Shown here: positions 1 through 5,744 of the stretch, one piece after another | Numbering within the stretch: the stretch's first letter is position 1 | How the letters are laid out: every line of letters begins with the position of its first letter | Source: Auritidibacter sp. Marseille-P8566 | GTDB lineage: Bacteria > Bacteroidota > Bacteroidia > Flavobacteriales > Flavobacteriaceae | Length of the DNA: 6,831 nt | Assembly (NCBI GenBank): GCA_943325595.2 | Contig: CALPQA020000102.1 | Location: 1-6,831 of the forward strand | Reading direction: 5' to 3' | Program-made: the position numbers and the translations under genes | The notes under the pieces: generated by a model | The model's input: only the letters and a program-made list of their open reading frames with translations | What the model was told of the DNA's origin: nothing | The model's database searches: none

Positions 1-1700
1 GATCCACCACCAGATGCAGTTGACCCCGAACCACCTGTTGCACCACCAGTAGGTGCTACTCCTGCTGTAGCACCTGAAGCAGAACCGCCCGTAGCACTAA
101 TCCCAGTACCAGCACTAGAACCCCCTCCTCCAGATGCAGATGCACTAGCAGCGGTTGCACCAGTTGCACCAGCACCCCCACTATTTTTTGTTGTACCAAC
201 ACTCGAAGCTAATGTTCCACCAGCACCACCAGTTCCTACTGATCCACCAGTTCCACCGGTTCCACCCTTGGCCATTACGGTTGTTGCATCTATAAAATAA
301 GAATCTCCACCAGTTCCACCAGTTCCACTACAAAAACCATTTACAACGCCACCAGCACCTACTACAATAGTATATGTATTACCAGAAGTGAGAGAACTAA
401 TTGTTGAAGATGCATAAGCACCACCACCGCCACCTCCGGCAGAAGACCTTGCGGTATTGGCACCATTTCCACCTGCTCCACCTGCTCCCCAAGCTTGTAC
501 TGTAACAGAGCAAACGCCATCAGGCACTACAAAGGAAGCTGTGCCAGCAGTAGCATAAGTAACCGAAGTTCCTGAAGCACTTGTAGCCTGCGAACCAGAA
601 AGTAAAGAACTTGATTGTCCTTCATTTAATGCTTGAATTTTATAATGATAGAGCGTGCTTGGATTTAAACCCGTTTGTGATGAACTATATGCAGTTCCCG
701 TACCTGCATTAGTTATAGATGCAACTGTAGTTGCTACTACATTAGATGTAAAAGTATTGTCAGTTGCTCTAGTAACAAGAAAACTATATTCTCCTGAAGA
801 ATTATCTACCCAATTGACAGTAGTAGTAGTTGCTGCTACACTTGTAAAGGTTAATGTAGTTGGAACGCTTACAGCTAATGGTGGGGTAAATTTATACACC
901 CTTCGTAAACCATTTACAGAAGAGTTTAAATTGGCAATTGATCCAACAGCAGAATTCGGATTGTCAGTAAATGTACCAGAAGTTGTTGCGGTATTTGTAG
1001 AAATTGTTACATAAGAAAATAAGTTGGCAGTAGCTCCAGTTGAAAAACCGATACTGGGACTATAATCAGATGGAGAACCTGTTATTGAAGAAACAGCAAC
1101 AGTTCCATATACGAACTCTAATACTCCCGAAGTTTCATACAATCTAACCTGAAAAGTTGCATCATTTCCATATACAGCACTAGCGTAATAGAGATTCATA
1201 TTTAAATACTCAACAACTAAACATCTGTTTGGTGCACTTCCAATAACTTTATAATGTATTTTCCCGCTTGACCCTGTTTGTAAATCCCCAGCAAAGGCTG
1301 AGATAACAGGAAGAATTGCCGTTCCTCCACTCGCGACATATGTCGAACCAGAAACGGCACTACTCCCCAGCTGTAAAAGTCCGTTTGCTGAACTTGAAAA
1401 TTGTGTAAATTTAGCACCCATCAAGTAAAAATCAAAACCAATATTAGTAACTGCAGATACCCCTTGATCTGAGGAAGCCGCAACTAATTGTGTTGTGCTA
1501 GTTGTCATATCAATAGCATTACCATTAGCATCAAGAGCCAACGATCCTGTTGCATTTGTTGAAAAAGTGTAATTAGCCGAACTCTGCCCCACAACATTCC
1601 CACTAATTAGCAGCAACATTACAAGCAAAGCACTTGATTTTTTAAACAAAGAAATTTTGCTCACAAGAGCGTTCAATACAGTAGGTAAAGTTTGTTTCAT
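1..1700 (-). CDS. Large secreted surface protein with FnIII and glycine-rich domains (3' end beyond window)
   Basis: The frame is open from the ATG at 1700-1698 to the left edge (566 full codons, no stop). Residues 1-38 form a signal peptide: Lys-containing start, hydrophobic core about 23-37, probable cleavage at VVG|QSS. Residues about 40-270 form a beta-rich domain with phrases such as SLALDANGNAIDM, TNIGFDFYLMG, ANGLLQLG and NRCLVVEYLNM, a pattern I know from large flavobacterial surface proteins. Residues about 275-367 are a fibronectin type III domain (TVNWVDNSSGEYSFLV, then LNPSTLYHYKIQALNEG). From about 387 to the edge the protein is glycine-rich, opening with FVVPDGVCSVTVQAWGAGG. No catalytic motif is seen, so an adhesin or surface-layer role is inferred. 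A T9SS tail would be expected on the missing C-terminus. It has no Shine-Dalgarno sequence, lies alone on the minus strand and diverges from the 2361 gene. The gene is certain; its function is not. Confidence 0.9.
   Translation of the reverse strand, partial: MKQTLPTVLNALVSKISLFKKSSALLVMLLLISGNVVGQSSANYTFSTNATGSLALDANGNAIDMTTSTTQLVAASSDQGVSAVTNIGFDFYLMGAKFTQFSSSANGLLQLGSSAVSGSTYVASGGTAILPVISAFAGDLQTGSSGKIHYKVIGSAPNRCLVVEYLNMNLYYASAVYGNDATFQVRLYETSGVLEFVYGTVAVSSITGSPSDYSPSIGFSTGATANLFSYVTISTNTATTSGTFTDNPNSAVGSIANLNSSVNGLRRVYKFTPPLAVSVPTTLTFTSVAATTTTVNWVDNSSGEYSFLVTRATDNTFTSNVVATTVASITNAGTGTAYSSSQTGLNPSTLYHYKIQALNEGQSSSLLSGSQATSASGTSVTYATAGTASFVVPDGVCSVTVQAWGAGGAGGNGANTARSSAGGGGGGAYASSTISSLTSGNTYTIVVGAGGVVNGFCSGTGGTGGDSYFIDATTVMAKGGTGGTGGSVGTGGAGGTLASSVGTTKNSGGAGATGATAASASASGGGGSSAGTGISATGGSASGATAGVAPTGGATGGSGSTASGGG
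217..330 (-). repeat. In-frame 9-bp tandem repeats coding for Gly-Gly-Thr
   Basis: On the plus strand, consecutive 9-mers starting at 217 read CCACCAGCA, CCACCAGTT, CCTACTGAT, CCACCAGTT, CCACCGGTT and CCACCC. A second array at 307-330 reads CCACCAGTT, CCACCAGTT, CCACTA. On the coding (minus) strand each unit gives Gly-Gly-Thr or a close variant, so gain or loss of a unit keeps the frame. These are the most regular parts of the glycine-rich domain and are a likely site of length variation between strains. Confidence 0.7.
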
Positions 1701-2129
1701 AACGATGGAATTATGGATTTCAGAATGTATTTTTTGAAATAAAAGGTGACTAAGAATCATTTAATAATGATAATTTAACGTAACCTTATTATTTTAATAC
1801 GCTAAAATATAAAATTTAATTAATCTGTAACATGATTAAACGTAAAAAAAAACAAAATTGTTAATAAAAAAGTTTTTTCATTGCATTAAATTCGGTCAAA
1901 TGAGTTATTCTTTCGCAATGATGCCGTAGTTTAAGCTAAAATTAAGCTAATTCTAAAATTATTGTTTTTTTTGGCAATTAGTTGATAAGTTTAAGTAACA
2001 TGATTTGGATATAATAAAAAACGAAGATTTGTATTATGATTCATAAGTGGTTAAAACCCAACTTTACCTTTAAAAAAAACTTTATTTTTATTTTCATAAC
2101 TCTAGGTGATTTTCGGTTAAATTTTTAGT

Positions 2130-2170
2130 AAACGTTGTAGTTGTAAATCGTTTTTCTAACTATAACGTTT
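2130..2170. repeat. 13-bp interrupted inverted repeat upstream of the T9SS gene promoter
   Basis: The left arm AAACGTTGTAGTT (2130-2142) and right arm AACTATAACGTTT (2158-2170) are complementary at 12 of 13 positions. The one mismatch (G2137 against T) would be a G-U wobble in RNA. The spacer is 15 nt. T-rich sequence follows on the plus strand. It lies about 90 bp upstream of the -7 box at 2261, so it could be a regulator-binding palindrome or a hairpin in an unknown transcript. Function is inferred only. Confidence 0.5.
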
Positions 2171-2260
2171 TCTTATATTTTTTTAACAAAATATTTAAAA
2201 AAGTACTTAAAATTAATGCATCCGTAACTTAAATTTTACAAGTTTTATAGTTTAATGTCT

Positions 2261-2268
2261 TACATTTG
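2261..2268 (+). promoter_or_regulatory. Bacteroidota-type promoter -7 box for the T9SS gene
   Basis: TACATTTG matches the Bacteroidota -7 consensus TAnnTTTG exactly. The -33 element is weak: the nearest T-runs are TTTT at 2234-2237 (23-nt spacer, slightly long) and at 2243-2246 (14 nt, too short). Transcription would begin near 2273 and give a leader of about 90 nt before the ATG at 2361. Confidence 0.6.
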
Positions 2269-2337
2269 CCAAGAATCAAAAAAATACTATTTCTTACAAT
2301 TTAGTAGGTGAAAAACCAATTCAATTTTACACAAAAA

Positions 2338-2364
2338 ATGTACTTATTATTAAAAAAAAAATGA
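2338..2364 (+). promoter_or_regulatory. Eight-codon leader ORF overlapping the T9SS gene start, with an A10 tract
   Basis: An ATG at 2338 opens the short frame MYLLLKKK, whose TGA stop (2362-2364) overlaps the main ATG (2361-2363) as ATGA. Its three Lys codons lie in a run of ten A residues (2352-2361) that includes the A of the main start codon. The arrangement would suit termination-reinitiation coupling, and a one-base slip in the A run would fuse the two frames. The A-rich leader is also what Bacteroidota use in place of a Shine-Dalgarno sequence, so chance is a real alternative. Confidence 0.35.
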
Positions 2365-4715
2365 ATTCCATGAAAAACACATTACTTTTTAAACACACAA
2401 AATTAGGACTCCTACTGGCATTTGTACTTTTCTCGAGTTTGGGATGGGGGCAGACTCTTTACGAAGATTTTAATTATACATCTCCTTTAAATATAGGAGG
2501 CGCAACAAATTCTACTAGTACTGCTATTAATAATTGGGCTACCCATAGTAATACCCTAACAGGAACAATACCTGTTAATACAGGTAATTTAAGCTATTCA
2601 GGACTACAAATATCAACTGGTAGCAATATTAGATTACCAGGAAGTAACACTACAGTTCCTAGGGATGTTAATAGAGCATTAGCAACTAATTCCGCATCAA
2701 TTGCTTATTATTCTGCACTAATAAACGTAATAGATAACACTCAATTAAGTTCGACTGCAGATTATTTTATGGCTTTTGGAGCTACTAATGGAACATCAGT
2801 AACTTTACTTGGTGGTAGATTAGGTATTAAGGGTGTAAATACGTCAAATGCAAATTATAGACTTTCAATTCAAAATAATTCAACTGGAACTCCTACATTT
2901 ACTGATTTTGCAACTGATTTAAATTTTGGGACTACATATTTAGTGGTTGTTAAATATGACAGAAGTACTAGTCCAACTACCGCTAATTTATGGGTAAATC
3001 CGACTAATTTGGGAGGGACTGAACCTGTTGGTGCTGTACAAAATAGTTCTGGTACAGCTTCAACATTTACAACTTTTGCATCCATTTGTTTAAGAAATTC
3101 TGCTTCAACCCCAAAAGTAGATATAGATGAAATTCGAGTTGGCACAACTTGGGCAAGTGTAACTCCTACTGCTCCAAGTACTACTTGGAATGGTTCAAGT
3201 TGGTCAAATACTACAGGACCAACCTCATCTATAGATGCTATAATCGATGGTACTTACAGCACTACTAGTAATGGTGTTTTTACAGCAAAATCTCTTATTG
3301 TAAATGCAAGTAAATCTTTTACATTAAATGCTTCTACTAACATTACCGTTGACGATATCGTTAAAAATAGCGGAACATTTACAATAGAAAATAATACTAA
3401 TTTAGTACAAACATATAAAGGCGAATTAAACACTGGAAGTATCATTGTAAACAGAAATAGTTCTTCTATTCAATTGTATGATTATACTTTATGGAGTTCT
3501 CCAGTGTCAGGACAAAAATTAAAGGCTTTTTCGCCAGATACTGTAGATGCTCGTTTTTATTCTTACAATTCAGATACTAATTTATATAACGTAGTTCCTG
3601 CACCATTAACTACCGATTTTGCTACAGCAACTGGGTACTTAATTCGCACTCCTAATACTTGGACTGCGGCTACACCAACTACTTTTAACGGTGTTTTTAC
3701 AGGAGTTCCAAACAATGGAGACATTTCAGTTCCTGGACTTGTTTCTGGAAAGTACTATGCCGTTGGTAATCCGTATCCTTCAACAATTTCGGTTGCTAGT
3801 TTCTATACTGCAAATCCAAACGCAGGAACTTTATATTTTTGGAGAAAAACAAATGGAGCCACTGGGACAGCATATGCAACAAGGAATAATACTGGAGCAA
3901 CTGCTTCAGGTGGGTATACTCCATCAACTGATATCGCTGTTGGACAAGGATTTTTTGTTTCTCCTAGTGCTAATATGAATTTGAGTTTTACCAATGCCAT
4001 GAGAGCCACCCCAAGTACGTCATCCGTATTTTTGAGAACTACAGAAGAAAGAAACCGCTTTTGGTTGAATTTGACCAATACCACTGGGCTTTTCAGTCAA
4101 ATGTTAGTGGGTTATATGCCCGAAGCTACTTCAGGTGTAGATAATGCTATTGATGGTCGTTATATTAATGATGCACCCACGGCTTTAACATCAATCATCA
4201 ATGCTGAAGAATATTCTATTCAAGGTCGTCCGATGCCATTCACAACAACCGATACGGTTCCTTTGGGTTTCAAAACAGATGCAGTAGGAAATTACACCAT
4301 TGCAATTGACCACGTTGACGGATTGTTCAGTACAGGTCAAACCATTTACTTAAAAGATAATTTATTGAATACTGTTGTAGACTTAAGTGCAGGAAGTTAC
4401 TCTTTTGCAAGTGCAATAGGAACATTTAATTCAAGATTTGAGGTTCACTTTCAAGGTGCTTTGGGTGTAAACAATCCAACATTTACGGATTCTAGCGTGG
4501 TTGCTTTTGGTGAAAATGGTGAAATCAAAATCAATTCAGGAAGTACAATCATGGAGCATGTTTGCGTGTACGATTTACAAGGACGTTTGTTGGCCGAGAA
4601 AAAACAAGTCAATGCTTCTGAAACTAAAATTCAAACAAGTGCTACAAACCAAGTGTTGCTAGTAGAAATTACAGCCGCAAACGGAAGTAAAATCACCAAA
4701 AAAATAATCCAATAA
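2361..4715 (+). CDS. Secreted lectin-like protein with ChiA-like (type C) T9SS sorting tail
   Basis: This 784-residue protein is exported by Sec and then, by inference, across the outer membrane by T9SS. Residues 1-30 are a signal peptide (hydrophobic core about 16-27, cleavage at GWG|QTL). Residues about 31-268 resemble a concanavalin/LamG-like beta-sandwich seen in Bacteroidota secreted proteins (LYEDFNYTSPL near the start, YLVVVKYD, IDEIRVGTTWASVTP at the end). About 275-360 is a Ser/Thr/Asn-rich beta-repeat stretch. About 371-555 carries YTLWSSPVSG, YYAVGNPYPS and GQGFFV, a module common just before T9SS tails. About 564-784 matches the ChiA-like tail: RNRFWLNLTN, VGYMPEATSGVDNAIDG, YSIQGRPMPF, VYDLQGRLLAEKK, final Lys-Lys. 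No catalytic residues are recognised; glycan binding or adhesion is inferred. An in-frame ATG at 2370 would still give a full signal peptide. It is followed after 26 nt by the 4742 gene. Confidence 0.92.
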   Translation: MNSMKNTLLFKHTKLGLLLAFVLFSSLGWGQTLYEDFNYTSPLNIGGATNSTSTAINNWATHSNTLTGTIPVNTGNLSYSGLQISTGSNIRLPGSNTTVPRDVNRALATNSASIAYYSALINVIDNTQLSSTADYFMAFGATNGTSVTLLGGRLGIKGVNTSNANYRLSIQNNSTGTPTFTDFATDLNFGTTYLVVVKYDRSTSPTTANLWVNPTNLGGTEPVGAVQNSSGTASTFTTFASICLRNSASTPKVDIDEIRVGTTWASVTPTAPSTTWNGSSWSNTTGPTSSIDAIIDGTYSTTSNGVFTAKSLIVNASKSFTLNASTNITVDDIVKNSGTFTIENNTNLVQTYKGELNTGSIIVNRNSSSIQLYDYTLWSSPVSGQKLKAFSPDTVDARFYSYNSDTNLYNVVPAPLTTDFATATGYLIRTPNTWTAATPTTFNGVFTGVPNNGDISVPGLVSGKYYAVGNPYPSTISVASFYTANPNAGTLYFWRKTNGATGTAYATRNNTGATASGGYTPSTDIAVGQGFFVSPSANMNLSFTNAMRATPSTSSVFLRTTEERNRFWLNLTNTTGLFSQMLVGYMPEATSGVDNAIDGRYINDAPTALTSIINAEEYSIQGRPMPFTTTDTVPLGFKTDAVGNYTIAIDHVDGLFSTGQTIYLKDNLLNTVVDLSAGSYSFASAIGTFNSRFEVHFQGALGVNNPTFTDSSVVAFGENGEIKINSGSTIMEHVCVYDLQGRLLAEKKQVNASETKIQTSATNQVLLVEITAANGSKITKKIIQ

Positions 4716-4741
4716 TCCAAGATAAATCAAAAATAGAAATT

Positions 4742-4957
4742 ATGAAAAATAGAGCCATAAAAACCATCGTATTTTGTTTGATGATCTTGTCGAGTTTGAA
4801 TAGTATAGCACAACCAGGAGTAGAAGATGCTTTAGCAACTGGAAATTTAGAAAGTACTGATACTACTCCAATAAACGATTACATCATTCCTATGATTATG
4901 ATAGGAGTCGTACTTAGCTTTAGTTTATTAAGAAAGAAAAGTCAGTTTGTAAAATAA
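4742..4957 (+). CDS. Small exported protein with C-terminal membrane anchor, PID-CTERM-like
   Basis: This 71-residue protein has a signal peptide at 1-23 (Lys/Arg start, hydrophobic core 8-19, cleavage at SIA|QPG). A short acidic stretch follows (24-42, with E28, D29, E37 and D40), then the motif TPINDY (42-47), a hydrophobic segment (48-63) and a basic end (RKK, 64-66). Motif, membrane segment and basic cluster together resemble the PID-CTERM putative sorting domain of flavobacteria, here with Asn in place of Asp. After signal removal only about 20 residues lie between cleavage site and anchor, so the protein may be little more than a membrane-tethered peptide. It begins 26 nt after the T9SS gene and ends just before a terminator, so the two are probably co-transcribed. 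Its role is unknown. C12 is not in a lipobox. Confidence 0.82.
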   Translation: MKNRAIKTIVFCLMILSSLNSIAQPGVEDALATGNLESTDTTPINDYIIPMIMIGVVLSFSLLRKKSQFVK

Positions 4958-4976
4958 ACTTGCATTTATTTATACT

Positions 4977-5005
4977 AAAAACCACGCCTCGAGCGTGGTT
5001 TTTTT
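4977..5005 (+). terminator. Intrinsic terminator of the two-gene unit
   Basis: A perfect 7-bp GC-rich stem, ACCACGC (4981-4987) with GCGTGGT (4993-4999), closes a 5-nt loop CTCGA and is extended by A-T pairs at its base. A T run (5000-5005) follows. It lies 19 nt after the stop of the 71-residue gene and should end transcription from the 2261 promoter. The A run upstream is short, so termination in the other direction would be weak. Confidence 0.9.
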
Positions 5006-5037
5006 GTTTTGAAAGGTAAATATTGAAGGAAAAAAAA

Positions 5038-5077
5038 GTCCAATTTCGAAAGTCTTAAAGTCGAATGTAAAGACTAC
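5038..5077. repeat. Family C repeat, copy 1 of 4
   Basis: Hexamers AAAGTC (5049, 5057) and AAAGAC (5069) sit in a sequence starting GTCCAAT and ending TCGAATGTAAAGAC. Related copies lie at about 5153-5182, 5348-5385 and 5457-5495. Each family A element is flanked by C copies on both sides. Confidence 0.65.
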
Positions 5078-5100
5078 ATATCATGATTTATAATTGCTTT

Positions 5101-5151
5101 TTATCTTCGCGCCCTTTGCTTAAAACTTTGCGAACTTTGCGGTTAAAAAAA
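5101..5151. repeat. Family A repeat, copy 1
   Basis: CTTCG/CTTTG pentads start at 5105, 5114, 5126 and 5135, giving spacings of 9, 12 and 9 nt, and end in GGTTAAAAAA. On the minus strand this reads as CGCAAAG units. It aligns with 5402-5454, which has the same 9-12-9 spacing. Confidence 0.7.
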
Positions 5152-5252
5152 AGTCTAATGTCTTAAAGTTGAATGTAAATAGTAGCCACTGATTCCCAGA
5201 TTTAAAGAAACACTAATAGAAAGGGACAAATAGAGGAAAGACGATGAGATAA

Positions 5253-5345
5253 AAGACTTTAGAAAATTAGTTGGAATTAGTGCAATTCGTGGCAAAAAAC
5301 TTTGTTCCTTTTGTTTTTCTTTTGTGTCTTTTGTGGTGAAAAAAA
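5253..5345. repeat. Family B repeat, copy 1
   Basis: It opens with AGACTTTAGAAAATTAG, passes through CAATTCGTGGCAAAAAA and ends in CTTTTG motifs at 5308, 5319 and 5328 followed by TGGTGAAAAA. Positions 5302-5343 are identical to 5552-5593 (42 nt, offset 250). Read on the minus strand it gives TTKDTKEKQKEQ, a phrase that turns up in spurious small ORFs. Confidence 0.85.
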
Positions 5346-5401
5346 GAGTCCAATATTGAATGTCTAAATTCGAATGTAAAGACGACAATTCATATTTGCT
5401 T

Positions 5402-5454
5402 TTATCTTAGCGCCCTTTGCGTAAAACTTAGCGCTCTTTGCGTTTAAAAAAAAA
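5402..5454. repeat. Family A repeat, copy 2
   Basis: CTTAG or CTTTG pentads start at 5406, 5415, 5427 and 5436, reproducing the 9-12-9 spacing of copy 1. Base changes such as CTTAGCG for CTTTGCG show that the copies have diverged while the spacing was kept. The repeat ends in GTTTAAAAAA. Confidence 0.7.
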
Positions 5455-5501
5455 GAGTCCAATGTTGAAAGTCTTAAAGTCGAATGAAGACAAATAGACA
5501 A

Positions 5502-5593
5502 TAGACTTTAGAAAATTAGTGGAATTTCGTGTAATTCGTGGCAAAAAAACGTTGTTCCTTTTGTTTTTCTTTTGTGTCTTTTGTGGTGAAAAA
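5502..5593. repeat. Family B repeat, copy 2
   Basis: This second copy of the B element shares AGACTTTAGAAAATTAG and AATTCGTGGCAAAAAA with copy 1. Its last 42 nt (5552-5593) are identical to 5302-5343. It ends the composite repeat region about 150 bp before the start codon at 5745. Confidence 0.85.
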
Positions 5594-5687
5594 GTACACA
5601 TTCTATAGGAGGAACAGATAATAGAAATTTCAATTAACAGTAACCTAACCTTACATTCTTGATAAAATAAATATTTAGTAACCTTAT

Positions 5688-5720
5688 TTTTATTTAGAAA
5701 CTATCTAAATAAAATAGTTT
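5688..5720. promoter_or_regulatory. Two interlocked inverted repeats in the promoter of the 5745 gene
   Basis: The first repeat pairs TTTTATTTAG (5688-5697) with CTAAATAAAA (5705-5714), a perfect 10-bp match with a 7-nt spacer. The spacer AAACTAT (5698-5704) is itself complementary to ATAGTTT (5714-5720), giving a second perfect 7-bp repeat. The order is a-b-a'-b', so only one hairpin could form at a time in a single strand. The second right arm overlaps the -7 box. It may be a regulator site; low sequence complexity makes chance possible. Confidence 0.45.
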
Positions 5721-5722
5721 TG
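5693..5722 (+). promoter_or_regulatory. Bacteroidota-type promoter of the SdiA-regulated-like gene
   Basis: TAGTTTTG (5715-5722) matches the -7 consensus TAnnTTTG. TTTA (5693-5696) is a near match to the -33 TTTG at an 18-nt spacer. Transcription would start near 5727, leaving a leader of about 18 nt with no Shine-Dalgarno sequence. Confidence 0.6.
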
Positions 5723-5744
5723 CTGTAATCTAAATCTTATTATT

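Larger units (their letters stand above)
1701..2360. other. AT-rich divergent intergenic region
   Basis: This 660-bp stretch separates the leftward surface-protein gene from the rightward T9SS gene. I see no credible coding sequence: the longest ATG-started frame I followed by eye (from 2037) ends after 30 codons and has no start signals. It holds the inverted repeat at 2130-2170, the rightward promoter at 2261-2268 and the leader ORF at 2338-2364. For the leftward gene I found no perfect TAnnTTTG on the minus strand; the nearest is TATATTTT (1811-1804) without a well-spaced -33 box, so that promoter is unresolved. The region is unusually long for a simple divergent promoter pair. Confidence 0.7.
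5031..5593. repeat. Composite non-coding repeat region, tandem C-A-C-B units
   Basis: Three repeat families fill this stretch in the order C-A-C-B, C-A-C-B. Unit 1 spans about 5038-5345 and unit 2 about 5346-5593. Family C has AAAGTC-type hexamers ending TCGAATGTAAAGAC. Family A has CTTTGCG/CTTAGCG pentads followed by TTAAAA. Family B has AATTCGTGGCAAAAAA and then CTTTTG repeats. Unit 1 carries roughly 55-60 bp more than unit 2 between its second C and B. No gene, terminator or transposase is seen inside. The sequence types are ones I recognise from intergenic DNA of flavobacteria and other bacteria; their function is unknown to me. Confidence 0.8.

Noticed and set aside
655..1014. 119-codon plus-strand open frame
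   Set aside because: It lies wholly antisense to the FnIII and neighbouring coding sequence of the minus-strand surface protein; its Val/Thr-rich translation mirrors the codons of that gene.
1217..1417. 66-codon minus-strand open frame
   Set aside because: It is out of frame with, and fully inside, the 1-1700 minus-strand gene, and has no signal peptide or domain.
1879..1921. CATTGC/GCAATG inverted repeat
   Set aside because: Arms of only about 7 bp separated by about 30 nt; not distinguishable from chance.
2037..2129. 30-codon plus-strand ORF starting MIHKWLKPNF
   Set aside because: Short, Phe/Lys-rich from AT-rich DNA, with no promoter or ribosome-binding signal; expected by chance.
2870..3445. 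Two minus-strand open frames (2870-3145 and 3254-3445)
   Set aside because: Both are antisense to the T9SS gene and have no start signals; their content follows from its Thr/Asn codons.
3691..4084. Overlapping open frames on both strands (3691-3978 plus, 3803-4084 minus)
   Set aside because: Both overlap the strongly supported 784-residue frame and show no protein family features.
5155..5388. 77-codon minus-strand frame as a real gene
   Set aside because: Most of its recognisable sequence is translated B repeat; it has no start signals and sits inside the repeat mosaic.
5031..5593. CRISPR array
   Set aside because: The repeats are diverged, unequal in length and unevenly spaced, spacers are not of uniform size, and no cas gene is present.
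5607..5612. Perfect Shine-Dalgarno-like AGGAGG
   Set aside because: No ATG, GTG or TTG start follows within a usable distance, and flavobacterial genes here do not use such sites.
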